Assembly: GCA_028281325.1 (NCBI GenBank)
Contig: JANQKC010000005.1
Span: 145,696 to 209,695 of the forward strand
DNA: 64,000 nt
Reading direction: 5' to 3'
Source of the DNA: Alphaproteobacteria bacterium
GTDB lineage: Bacteria > Pseudomonadota > Alphaproteobacteria > UBA8366
This document shows positions 55,696-63,997 of the stretch, one piece after another. Every line of letters begins with the position of its first letter. Position 1 is the first letter of the stretch. The notes under the pieces are model-generated. The model did no database searches, was not told the origin of the DNA, and saw only the letters and a list, made by a program, of their open reading frames with translations. The translations under genes and the position numbers were made by a program.

Positions 55696-57324
55696 TTGCC
55701 ATCCCCGTTTGACACTCATCTTGACCCGGTCGACGCGAATTACCAGCCGCTTACGCCGCTGACATTCCTTCGGCGTTCGGCGGCGGTTTTTCCCGAAAAG
55801 ACAGCGGTCATCCATGGCGATTGGCAATGCAGCTACCGGGAATTCTACGCGCGGTCGCGTCGGCTCGCATCCGCATTGAAACAACGCGGGATCGGAAAGG
55901 GCGACACCGTGTCGGTGATGGCCGCGAATATCCCGCCCTTGCTGGAGGCGCATTACGGCGTGCCGATGATCGGCGCGGTGTTGAATGCGTTGAATACGCG
56001 ACTCGACCCGGCCGCTATCGCCTTCATCCTCGATCATGCGGAAACGAAGATTCTCTTCACGGACAAAGGCTACTCGGCCGTGATGAAGGAAGCGCTCGCC
56101 CTGGCGACGGCCGCGCCGATGGTGATCGATATCGACGATCCGCTGGCGGAGTCCGGCGAGTTGTTGGCGGATGAGGACTACGAGGCCTTCATCGCCGCGG
56201 GCGATCCGGACTTCGACTGGCGCTATCCGGCCGACGAGTGGGATGCGTTGGCGCTGAACTACACATCCGGCACGACCGGCAACCCCAAAGGAGTCGTCTT
56301 TCACCACCGGGGCGCGTATCTGAACGCCATCGGTTCGGTCCTGAGTTTCGGATACGATTCGAATACCACCTATCTCTGGACCCTGCCGATGTTCCATTGC
56401 AACGGCTGGACCCACACCTGGGGGCTGTCGGTAGCCGGAGGCACGCATGTCTGCCTGCGCCAGGTCGACCCAAAACTGATCTTCGACCTGATCGACCGCC
56501 ACAAAGTGACCCATATGAGCGGCGCGCCGATCGTGCTCAACATGCTGATCCACGCGCCGGAGGACGACAAACGCGTCTTCGCGCATGGTCCCATCGATAT
56601 CGCCACCGGCGGGGCCGCGCCGCCGAGCGCCGTTATCGCCGGGATGGAGAAGATGGGCTTCAGGGTGAAGCATCTCTATGGCCTCACCGAATCCTACGGC
56701 CCCTCGACCGAATGCGTCTGGCAGGACGAATGGGACGACCTCACCTTCGAGGAACAGGTCGGCAAGGTTGCGCGTCAGGGCGTGAACGTGGTGACGCTGC
56801 ACGAACAGCGCGTGGTTAACCCGGATACGCTCGAAGAGGTGCCGGCGGACGCCGAAACGGTGGGCGAAATCGTGCTGCGCGGCAACACGATCATGAAGGG
56901 CTATCTGAAGAATAGACCGGCGACCGAAGAGGCGTTCCAAGGCGGCTGGTTCCATACCGGCGACCTCGCGGTGCTGCATCCCGACGGCTACGCCGAGATC
57001 AAGGACCGGGCGAAGGACATCATCATCTCCGGCGGCGAAAACATCTCCAGCCTTGAGGTCGAAGAGGTGCTGTTCCGGCACCCGGAGATCATGGAGGCGG
57101 CGGTCGTCGCGATGCCGCACGAAAAATGGGGGGAAACCCCCTGCGCCTTCGTGACGACGGTTGCCAACGGCGCGGATTTGTCCGCCGCGGATGTGATCGC
57201 CTATTGTCGCGACAACCTGGCGCACTTCAAATGCCCGACGAAGATCGTGTTCGGCGACCTGCCGAAGACCTCGACCGGCAAAATCCAGAAATTCGTCCTG
57301 CGCGACCGCGCAAAGGAGAGTTGA
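55696..57324 (+). CDS. Acyl-CoA synthetase (AMP-binding)
   Basis: A 542-residue ligase. TTG 55696 starts the gene; AAGGA lies nine bases ahead. Core motifs are LNYTSGTTGNPKGV (P-loop, about 190-203), YGLTESYGPS and TGDLAVLHPDGY, and the C-terminal catalytic Lys is in KTSTGKIQKFVLRD. It activates a carboxylic acid to the CoA ester via the adenylate, feeding the SDR and acyl-CoA dehydrogenase downstream. Medium-chain or aromatic acid is likely; the exact one is unknown. Its stop is adjacent to the ATG of the next gene. Confidence 0.93.
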   Translation: MPSPFDTHLDPVDANYQPLTPLTFLRRSAAVFPEKTAVIHGDWQCSYREFYARSRRLASALKQRGIGKGDTVSVMAANIPPLLEAHYGVPMIGAVLNALNTRLDPAAIAFILDHAETKILFTDKGYSAVMKEALALATAAPMVIDIDDPLAESGELLADEDYEAFIAAGDPDFDWRYPADEWDALALNYTSGTTGNPKGVVFHHRGAYLNAIGSVLSFGYDSNTTYLWTLPMFHCNGWTHTWGLSVAGGTHVCLRQVDPKLIFDLIDRHKVTHMSGAPIVLNMLIHAPEDDKRVFAHGPIDIATGGAAPPSAVIAGMEKMGFRVKHLYGLTESYGPSTECVWQDEWDDLTFEEQVGKVARQGVNVVTLHEQRVVNPDTLEEVPADAETVGEIVLRGNTIMKGYLKNRPATEEAFQGGWFHTGDLAVLHPDGYAEIKDRAKDIIISGGENISSLEVEEVLFRHPEIMEAAVVAMPHEKWGETPCAFVTTVANGADLSAADVIAYCRDNLAHFKCPTKIVFGDLPKTSTGKIQKFVLRDRAKES

Positions 57325-58089
57325 ATGACTGAAGGGTCTCTGGCGGGCCGCACCGCGCTCGTCACCGGCGCGTCGAGCGGCCTCGGCCGGCATTTCGCGA
57401 CTGTCTTGGCCGACAACGGTGCGAAGGTCGCGATCGCCGCACGGCGCATGGAAAATTTGGAGGCATTGGCCGGGGAAATAGGGAAGGCGGGCGGCCACGC
57501 GCTGCCGATCGCGCTCGATGTGGCCGACGCCGAGGCGATCCGCGCCGCGGTGGCAAGGACCGAGCAGGATCTCGGGCCGATCGGCATTCTGATCAACAAT
57601 TCCGGGATCGCGCCGTCCGAAAGCGCGCTGGACGTCGACGAAGACCTCTGGGATCGGGTGATGGACGTTAACCTGAAAGGTGCCTGGATCATGGCGCAGG
57701 AAACCGCGCGGCGCATGATCGAAGCCGGCCAGGGGGGCAGTATCATCAACATCGCCTCGGTGCTGTCGCTGCGGGTGCAGAAAGGCACCGCACCCTATGC
57801 CGTCTCCAAGGCGGGATTGTTGCAAATGACCAGGGCGCTCGCCCTCGAATGGGCGCGCTTCAACATCCGGGTCAACGCAATCGCCCCCGGCTATTTCGAA
57901 ACCGACATCAGCCGCGCCTTCCTGCAAAGCGAGGCGGGGCAACGCATGGCCAAGGCGATCCCGCAACGCCGCTTCGGCGAGCCGGAGGACCTGGACGGCG
58001 CCTTGCTGTTCCTGGCGGGCGATGGCTCCAAATACGTCACGGGCGTGCTAATTCCCGTCGACGGCGGCCATAACATGGTGCTCGCCTGA
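57325..58089 (+). CDS. SDR family oxidoreductase
   Basis: A 254-residue classical SDR. VTGASSGLGRHFA (about 13-25), NNSGIAPSE, NIASVLSL and the catalytic YAVSKAGLLQM (about 153-163) are all present. C-terminal GDGSKYVTGVLIPVDGGHNM is typical of FabG-like 3-oxoacyl reductases. It directly follows the acyl-CoA synthetase, with no gap, and precedes NIPSNAP and acyl-CoA dehydrogenase genes, so it probably acts on a CoA-bound hydroxy or keto acid. Confidence 0.95.
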   Translation: MTEGSLAGRTALVTGASSGLGRHFATVLADNGAKVAIAARRMENLEALAGEIGKAGGHALPIALDVADAEAIRAAVARTEQDLGPIGILINNSGIAPSESALDVDEDLWDRVMDVNLKGAWIMAQETARRMIEAGQGGSIINIASVLSLRVQKGTAPYAVSKAGLLQMTRALALEWARFNIRVNAIAPGYFETDISRAFLQSEAGQRMAKAIPQRRFGEPEDLDGALLFLAGDGSKYVTGVLIPVDGGHNMVLA

Positions 58090-58120
58090 CCGCGGCATCG
58101 ACACAAGGGAGGATCATTTC

Positions 58121-58450
58121 ATGTTCGTAGAGAAACGCGTCTATACGGTGAAGCCCGGCGGCGTCCCCGTCTATATGAAGATTTACGAAGAGTTCGGCTA
58201 CGCGACGCAGAGCAAGCATTTGGGCCAACCGGTCGGCTGGTATTTCTCCGAAGTCGGCGGGCTCAACCAGATCACGCATATGTGGCAGTACGAGGATCTG
58301 AACGATCGCGCCGCCCGACGCGCCGCAATGCAGGCCGATCCGGACTGGCACGCCTATCTCGGTAAGATCAAGGAAGCCGATATCCTGTTGGCGCAGGAGA
58401 ACGAAATTCTCATTCCCGCGCCATGGTCGCCGGAACTCCGAGACGCCTGA
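58121..58450 (+). CDS. NIPSNAP family protein, single repeat
   Basis: A 109-residue one-repeat NIPSNAP protein (EKRVYTVKPGGVPVYMKIYE; THMWQYEDLNDRAARRAAM). A pair of GGGAGG bases precedes ATG 58121. Two-repeat member at 27.5 kb is similar in outline. It lies inside the acyl-CoA operon, one base before the dehydrogenase start region, so it is very likely co-transcribed. A ligand-binding or accessory role is assumed. Confidence 0.9.
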   Translation: MFVEKRVYTVKPGGVPVYMKIYEEFGYATQSKHLGQPVGWYFSEVGGLNQITHMWQYEDLNDRAARRAAMQADPDWHAYLGKIKEADILLAQENEILIPAPWSPELRDA

Positions 58451-58451
58451 G

Positions 58452-59648
58452 ATGGATTTCACGCTCAGCCCGCATGTCGAGGAGACGCGCCAGCGCATCC
58501 GCCGGTTCGTCGACGACCATATCCTGCCGGTCGAGGCCGATCCGGCGAATTACGACGACCACGAGAACATCGCACCCGAACCGCTGGAAAAACTGAAAGC
58601 GAAGGCCAAAGAGGAAGGCTTGTGGTCGCTCTCGCTGCCCGAGGAATGGGGCGGGCTTGGGTTCAGCATGACGGAGATCGCGCCCTGCTACGAAGAGATG
58701 AACCGGTCGATCTTCGGTCCTGTGTGTTTCAACGCATCGGCCCCCGACGACGGCAACATGCGGGTCTTGAGCCAGGTCGCGCGCGAGGACCAGAAGGAGA
58801 AATGGCTGCGGCCGATCGCCGACGGGACCATCCGGTCGTCCTTCATCATGACGGAGCCGCATCCCGGCTCCGGCTCCGACCCGTCGATGATGCTGACCGA
58901 GGCCAAGAAAGACGGCGACAAGTGGGTCATCAACGGCACGAAATGGTTCATCACCGGGGCCGGCGTCGCCGAGCACTTCATCCTGATGGCCCGGACGTCC
59001 GACGACGCGCGGCGCGGGCTGACCGCCTTCATGTTCCACAAGGATACGCCCGGCTGGCGCATCAAGCGGCGCATCCCGATCATGGGACCGGAGGAACACG
59101 GCGGGCATTGCGAGCTTGTCTTCGAGGACATGGAAATCCCCGATGAAGACCGCCTCATGGAAGTCGGCGACGGGTTGAAGCTCACTCAAATTCGGCTCGG
59201 CCCCGCGCGGCTGACGCATTGCATGCGCTGGCTCGGCCTCGCCAAGCGCTCGATGGAAATCGCCACGGAGTATGTCTCGAAGCGGGAAAGCTTCGGGGTG
59301 AAGCTGGCCGACCGCGAAAGCGTGCAATGGCTGCTCGGCGAGGCGGCGATGGACATACAAGTCGGCCGCATGCTGACGATGAACGCGGCATGGCAATTGG
59401 ACCGCGGCGATTACGCCCGCAAGGAAATCTCCATGGCCAAGATCCAGGTCGCCGATACGCTGCAGAAGGCGGTCGATACGGCGATCCAACTCAACGGCGC
59501 GCGCGGGTATTCGAAGGATACCGTGCTCGAATGGATCTATCGCTACGCGCGGCAGGCGCGGCTCGTCGACGGCGCATCCGAGGTGCACAAAATGGTCCTC
59601 GCGCGCAACCTGATGGCCGAGGGCAACGATTTCTGGCGTTGGGGGTAG
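58452..59648 (+). CDS. Acyl-CoA dehydrogenase (ACAD10/11-like)
   Basis: A 398-residue flavoenzyme. FIMTEPHPGSGSDPSMM, VINGTKWFITGAG and the C-terminal VDGASEVHKMVLARN are seen; the Asp in DGASEVH is where ACAD10/11 enzymes carry their base. The N-terminus (PEEWGGLGF) is family-typical. ATG 58452 lies one base after the NIPSNAP stop. It would take the CoA ester produced upstream. Substrate unknown. Confidence 0.93.
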   Translation: MDFTLSPHVEETRQRIRRFVDDHILPVEADPANYDDHENIAPEPLEKLKAKAKEEGLWSLSLPEEWGGLGFSMTEIAPCYEEMNRSIFGPVCFNASAPDDGNMRVLSQVAREDQKEKWLRPIADGTIRSSFIMTEPHPGSGSDPSMMLTEAKKDGDKWVINGTKWFITGAGVAEHFILMARTSDDARRGLTAFMFHKDTPGWRIKRRIPIMGPEEHGGHCELVFEDMEIPDEDRLMEVGDGLKLTQIRLGPARLTHCMRWLGLAKRSMEIATEYVSKRESFGVKLADRESVQWLLGEAAMDIQVGRMLTMNAAWQLDRGDYARKEISMAKIQVADTLQKAVDTAIQLNGARGYSKDTVLEWIYRYARQARLVDGASEVHKMVLARNLMAEGNDFWRWG

Positions 59649-59660
59649 GCGAGGGCGCGG

Positions 59661-60185
59661 CTACAGTTTCGCGGCGTGTTCGGCGAACCATTCTTCACGC
59701 GGCCCGAAACCGGGCAGATCCCGGATATGCGCTTCGGTGGCGGCGATAAGGTCGGCATCCGACAAGCTATAGTCGACCTCGAAGCGCAACGGCTGCTGCA
59801 CGTGCCAGGGCGTCCGGGTGAAGATTTCAAGGCGGTTGTTTTCCGGATCGCGGAAGTAAATCGACCAGGTGGTGCCGTGCGAGACGGTCTCGACCGCCGT
59901 GCCGGGCAGCGGCGACAGGATATCCAGCATCCGGCGGAGGTCCGTCAGGCTATCGACCCGGAAGGCGAGGTGATTGAACGCATCGCGCGGCTTTCCGCCG
60001 CCTTGCAGCACCAACTGGTGATGTTCGTCGGGGCTGCGGCTCATGAACACGAGTTCGGACTTTTCGAATTTCCGGCGGTCGGTGACGACGAAACCGAGCG
60101 TCTCGGTATAGAAGGTCTCCATCGTCGCCATGTCCGCTACGGGAACGGCGAAATGGCTCAAGGTCATGATGGGTGCGTCAGGCAT
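59661..60185 (-). CDS. VOC family protein (extradiol dioxygenase-like)
   Basis: A 174-residue vicinal-oxygen-chelate protein. LSHFAVPVADMATMETFYTETLGF (cut here) carries the first metal His, HHQLVL the second and NRLEIF the Glu, so a metal site is probable. GGGAG lies before ATG 60185. It may be a dioxygenase or an isomerase/lyase. It is the only minus-strand gene inside the otherwise plus-strand catabolic run, placed between the dehydrogenase and the TauD gene. Confidence 0.9.
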   Translation of the reverse strand: MPDAPIMTLSHFAVPVADMATMETFYTETLGFVVTDRRKFEKSELVFMSRSPDEHHQLVLQGGGKPRDAFNHLAFRVDSLTDLRRMLDILSPLPGTAVETVSHGTTWSIYFRDPENNRLEIFTRTPWHVQQPLRFEVDYSLSDADLIAATEAHIRDLPGFGPREEWFAEHAAKL

Positions 60186-60374
60186 GCCGTCTCCCTCTCA
60201 TATGTTGGGTTGCGGGATCCGATCACTATAGGCCCCGGCGGCGCGGTGTCAGCCCTTTGAAGCCCGTCTCTGAAAGGAGGCGGTTACCAATACCGGCATG
60301 TCGTTTCCGCCCTTAGATGTTTAGTCCCGGGTTGTGACGATAGATTACTATCATCATCAAAGAGGCACGAATGA

Positions 60375-60515
60375 TGGGCCAGGTACGCCACGGCGGCGCT
60401 CGTCTTCATGATGGTGCTGCTGTTCATCCTGGGCGTGTTCCTCGAATGGATCGAGATTTCCTATATCGCGCTGCTGCTGTTCTTCTTGTTCATGTTCCCG
60501 ACCTTGGCGACCTGA
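60375..60515 (+). pseudogene. Relic of a TRAP transporter large permease (DctM-like)
   Basis: From about 60384 one frame reads YATAALVFMMVLLFILGVF followed by LEWIEISYIALLLFFLFMF and PTLAT, then TGA at 60513-60515. This is a hydrophobic helix with the Asp/Glu-Trp-Ile-Glu-Ile pattern of the DctM permease of mannitol/chloroaromatic-type TRAP transporters. There is no start codon or rest of the gene: an in-frame stop lies at 60372-60374. It is a deletion remnant of about 43 codons. The match is from memory. Confidence 0.55.
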
Positions 60516-60614
60516 GTGCCCAAGGTGATCGGCTGGTAACAACCGGGTTTGGCCCGGTTTGCGCGGATGCGCTATCCTTCTGGCGACGCACCGCCTTTCG
60601 GGAGGAAGCACTTC

Positions 60615-61487
60615 ATGGCCATCGACGTTACCTCGTGTTCACCGGCGCTGGGTGCGGCGGTTCGCGGGATCGATCTGTCGCAACCGCTCGACGACGAAAC
60701 TATCCAGGCCCTCAAACACGCTTGGTTCGAGCATCTGGTCCTGCTGTTCCGGGACCAGGATCTGGGGGACAGCGATCTGGTGCGGTTCAGCAATTATTTC
60801 GGCACCTGCGACAAGGCCCCGCCGAACGAGGCGGCGAACAAGCTGAGCGATGGCTTCAGCCCGGACGTGCCCGAAGTCGCGATCATCTCGAACGTGGTGG
60901 TGGAAGGCGTGGAGATCGGCTCGCTGGGATCGGCCGAATGCGCCTGGCACACGGACATGTCCTACAACCCGGAACCGGCTGACGCGAGCGCGCTCTACGC
61001 CCTGGTGGTTCCGGAGGAGGGCGGCGATACCGCCTTCCTCAACATGTACAAGGCGTATGACGCGCTGCCGGACGGCCTGAAGGAACGGATCGGCGGGCGC
61101 AAGGCGATCCACGATGCGACTTTCACCAGCGCGGGCGGACTGCGGAAGGGCCTGACGCCGCCGACCGACGTGAGTAAGGCGCCCGGCGCGCATCACCCGA
61201 TCCTGCGCACGCATCCGGTGACGGGAAAAACCGCGCTGTTCCTCGGCCGCCGCACGAACAGCTATATCGTCGGCCTGGATGTGGCCGAAAGCGAAGCGCT
61301 GCTCGACGAAATCTGGGCCTGCACGACTAACGACGATTTCGTCTGGACGCATCACTGGCGCAAGGGCGACGTGCTGCTCTGGGACAATCGCGCCGTCATG
61401 CACCGGCGCGACGACTTCGACCCTTCGGCCCGCCGCCTGATGCACCGCACGCAGCTCAAGGGAGAGGTGCCGTTCTACACCGGTTGA
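60615..61487 (+). CDS. TauD/TfdA family dioxygenase
   Basis: About 290 residues, Fe(II)/2-oxoglutarate oxygenase. WHTDMSYNPEP gives the HxD pair, WDNRAVMHRRDDFD the distal His and ARRLMHRTQLKG the 2-oxoglutarate Arg. GGAGGAAG lies before ATG 60615; the longer frame from 60549 is trimmed. It is followed by the enolase-superfamily gene after 25 bases, so they form an operon. Third TauD-type enzyme of the window; the substrate is probably an acid of the nearby pathway. Confidence 0.93.
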   Translation: MAIDVTSCSPALGAAVRGIDLSQPLDDETIQALKHAWFEHLVLLFRDQDLGDSDLVRFSNYFGTCDKAPPNEAANKLSDGFSPDVPEVAIISNVVVEGVEIGSLGSAECAWHTDMSYNPEPADASALYALVVPEEGGDTAFLNMYKAYDALPDGLKERIGGRKAIHDATFTSAGGLRKGLTPPTDVSKAPGAHHPILRTHPVTGKTALFLGRRTNSYIVGLDVAESEALLDEIWACTTNDDFVWTHHWRKGDVLLWDNRAVMHRRDDFDPSARRLMHRTQLKGEVPFYTG

Positions 61488-61512
61488 CCGCCGGTGCACG
61501 GCCCGAAGCATC

Positions 61513-62607
61513 ATGAGGATCGAGAGCATCGCCCTTTGGCGCGTCCGCGTGCCGCTGTACACGCCCTACAACACCACGCTCGCGGCGCTGGCCGAACTGG
61601 ATAGCATCATCGCTGAGGTCAAGGACGCCGACGGCAACATCGGCATCGGCGAGACGACGATCATCCCCGGCTACACGCATGAGACCGGGGACGGCGGTTG
61701 GGAATTCTGTAAGAGCCATGGCAGGGCGCTCGCCGGGATGGACAGCGGCGCGGCGAAGACGGCCCTCGATCCGTACCGCAAGAGCGATCCGCACGCGGTC
61801 AGCGTTCTGCAGGTCGCCATCGAGATGTTGGAAGGCAATCCCATCTTCGATCCGCCCGAGGCGCCGCTGCCGGTCCCCATCCTGACGCCGGTCAACAGCA
61901 AGGACCTGGCGGAAATCCCGGACGAGATCGAGCGCCACATCGCCGACGGGTTCCGCACGCTCAAGGTCAAGGTCGGTTGGAACGTGGACAAGGATTTGGA
62001 GCGCGTCGCCCTGATCCAGAAGGTCAACGCCGGGCGCGCGACATTACGGCTCGACGCCAACCAGGGATTCTCCCAAGAAGACGGCAAGCGTTTCGCCGCC
62101 GCCTTGAACCCGGACTCGATCACCCTGTTCGAGCAGCCGTGCCACTGCGACGACTGGCCCGCCAACGCCGCCGTCGCCGCGGTCTCGACCGTGCCGGTGA
62201 TGATGGATGAATCGATCTACGGGGTGGAGGATATCGACCGCGCCGCCGACATGCCTGGCTGCGGCTTCGTGAAACTGAAGATCGCCAAACTGACCGGCGT
62301 CGACATGCTGACCGACGGCCTGAACCGCATCAAGCAGCGCGGGCTCGGCGCGGTCCTCGGCAACGGCGCGGCCACCGACATCGAATGCTGGATCGAAGCC
62401 TGCGTCGCCCGCAGCACCATCGACAATGCCGGCGAGAACTGCGGATTCCTCAAGAACCGCGAACAGCTCTTGGAAACGCCGCTGACCTTCGAGAACGGCG
62501 CGATCGTCCTGCAACCCGGCTACAAGGCGCGGCTGAACCACGAGGTGATGGAACGGTTGTCGATTGCTAGGAAAGTGTTTCGGACGGAAAATGCGGCGGC
62601 GGAGTAG
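61513..62607 (+). CDS. Mandelate racemase/muconate lactonizing enzyme family protein
   Basis: A 364-residue enolase-superfamily enzyme. The N-terminal capping domain precedes the barrel with KVKVGW (Lys base), RLDANQGFS (first metal ligand), FEQPC and DESIYGVED (other ligands), and GNGAATDIECWIEA near the C-terminus. The active site seems complete. It would catalyse a dehydration, epimerisation or lactone opening on an acid. It follows the TauD gene in the same operon and is the last plus-strand gene of this catabolic run. Confidence 0.92.
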   Translation: MRIESIALWRVRVPLYTPYNTTLAALAELDSIIAEVKDADGNIGIGETTIIPGYTHETGDGGWEFCKSHGRALAGMDSGAAKTALDPYRKSDPHAVSVLQVAIEMLEGNPIFDPPEAPLPVPILTPVNSKDLAEIPDEIERHIADGFRTLKVKVGWNVDKDLERVALIQKVNAGRATLRLDANQGFSQEDGKRFAAALNPDSITLFEQPCHCDDWPANAAVAAVSTVPVMMDESIYGVEDIDRAADMPGCGFVKLKIAKLTGVDMLTDGLNRIKQRGLGAVLGNGAATDIECWIEACVARSTIDNAGENCGFLKNREQLLETPLTFENGAIVLQPGYKARLNHEVMERLSIARKVFRTENAAAE

Positions 62608-62640
62608 CGCATTACGGTCACGTTCGGTATTCAAGCCGAT

Positions 62641-63150
62641 CTAGTTTGAATCGGAGTTTGCCTTGACCGACTGAATGACAGAGACGATATAGCGGTTTTT
62701 TAGTGTTGGCTCCTTAGAGCAAACTTGGAGTAGCTGTTCTGTTTCGTTCTTGTATTCTCGGCCGTTGGAAAGCGCGTAGAGATGAAAACTGGCTGCGACT
62801 ACGTTCTCGTCATCTTTAACCCTTCGGCACTCTTCCACGGGAAACTCTGCGCCCAGGTCGATAAATGCAAAATACCTTTTCCAGAATTCAATCTCCGACT
62901 CCGATGGAAATCAACCTTTTGCGTCCGTCAGGAGTTCCGTGTATCTCGTGGCGGCTAGATCAATAAAATCTTTGCTCAAGCCTAGGGAGACGTTGAATCC
63001 GTATTCGGTGGATTGCCAATAGAGAAATGCAAGGTTGAGGTATGCTTCGAGCTTGGCATTGCCCTCGGAGATGCCGTGCTCATACTCCCGAGCCGCTTCC
63101 TCTATCTTGTCTTGCTTTTCAAGCTCTAATGCTCTGTCGAAGTGGTCCAC
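62641..63150 (-). pseudogene. Helical hypothetical gene with in-frame TGA, 5' end cut by IS
   Basis: Two short frames (63150 to 62911, 79 residues, and 62838 to 62641, 65 residues) are one reading frame interrupted by TGA at 62911-62913. Read through, it gives TELLTDAKG, stop, FPSESEIEFWKRYFAFIDLG, AEFPVEECRRVKDD and on, about 170 codons in all. The N-terminal part (FDRALELEKQDKIEEAAREYEHGI) looks TPR-like. Base composition is clearly less GC-rich than in neighbours. The 5' end runs into the IS at 63153, so the GTG at 63150 may not be the original start. A decaying gene, perhaps acquired by transfer. Confidence 0.75.
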
Positions 63151-63152
63151 TA

Positions 63153-63168
63153 GGGTCTGTACTCAATT
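63153..63168. repeat. IS left terminal inverted repeat
   Basis: GGGTCTGTACTCAATT; differs at two bases from the reverse complement of the right end. Confidence 0.9.
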
Positions 63169-63226
63169 AGGGATTCCGGCTGGGTCTGAAATGTGATTCA
63201 AACCTTTATCTGAGATGGAGGTTTGG

Positions 63227-63987
63227 ATGTCACGACGGTTGTTTTGGCTTAGCGACGAGGAGTGGGACGGCATTCAGCCCTATCTCCCGCACGGCCGGCG
63301 GGGCGCACATCGGGTTGACGATCGCCGGGTGATCTCCGGGATCATCCACATGCTCAAATGTGGCGCCCGCTGGCGGGATTGCCCGGCGGACTACGGTCCC
63401 TACACGACGATCTACAACCGCTTTAACCGGTGGAGCAAACAGGGCGTTTGGGAGGATATCTTCTATGCCCTGACGGGTTCCAGTGGGGTTATCAGTACGA
63501 CGGCGGTCGACTCCACGCACGTCAAGGCGCACCGCTCTGCGGCCGGCGCAAAAGGGGGGACTTCGAACAAGCCATCGGCCGATCTCGCGGCGGACGGACG
63601 ACCAAAGTTCATGCCCTGACGGATGACCTGGGGCGCCCCGTCGCCTTCGCCGTGACGCCCGGACAAGCCCATGACCTGGTCGGCGCGGCCGCATTACTGG
63701 AATGCGTACCGACGCCTCGGCGTCTCATCGCAGACCGCGCCTATGACGCCCGCAAGCTCCGCGACTGGCTGGCCAAGCGGGGGTGCGAAGCCGTCATTCC
63801 GCCCAATCCAACGCGAAAAAACCCTCACACATACGATGCCGAGGCCTACAAGCAACGCAACCTCATCGAACGGATGTTCTGCAGGCTCAAGGATTTCCGC
63901 AGGGTCGCCACCCGCTACGATAAACGGGCCGACACATTCCTAGCCGCAATCTTCATCGCTGCTACATTGATCTGGTGGCTCAATTGA
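63227..63987 (+). CDS. IS5-family transposase made by programmed -1 frameshift
   Basis: GGAGGT four bases before ATG 63227 starts orfA (to 63619). The product begins SRRLFWLSDEEWDGIQPYLP and carries GGxxGAHRVDDRRVISGI and the first catalytic Asp in TTAVDSTHVKAHR. The second frame (open from 63430 to 63987) supplies the second Asp in LIADRAYDARKL and the Glu in RNLIERMFCRLK (R-x3-E-x6-K), so DDE is complete only in a fusion. A run of AAAAGGGGGG (63549-63558) lies in the overlap and a -1 slip there joins the frames as AKGGDFEQAIGRSRGGRTTK. This is the standard strategy of the group. Confidence 0.9.
63549..63558 (+). promoter_or_regulatory. Frameshift slippery site A4G6
   Basis: AAAAGGGGGG in the overlap of the two transposase frames. 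A one-base backward slip here joins orfA to the frame with the second and third catalytic residues. Confidence 0.8.
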
Positions 63988-63997
63988 GTCCGGACCC
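63982..63997. repeat. IS right terminal inverted repeat
   Basis: AATTGAGTCCGGACCC, paired with the left end, followed by TAG at the end of the window. Confidence 0.9.

Larger units (their letters stand above)
63153..63997 (+). mobile_element. Complete IS5-family (IS427-like) insertion sequence
   Basis: 845 bases. Imperfect 16-base terminal repeats: GGGTCTGTACTCAATT (63153-63168) and AATTGAGTCCGGACCC (63982-63997), two mismatches. TA on both sides (63151-63152 and 63998-63999) is the likely target duplication; CTAG also flanks both ends, with the inner bases counted in the repeat. One transposase gene fills the element in two overlapping frames. All parts appear intact. Confidence 0.92.
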
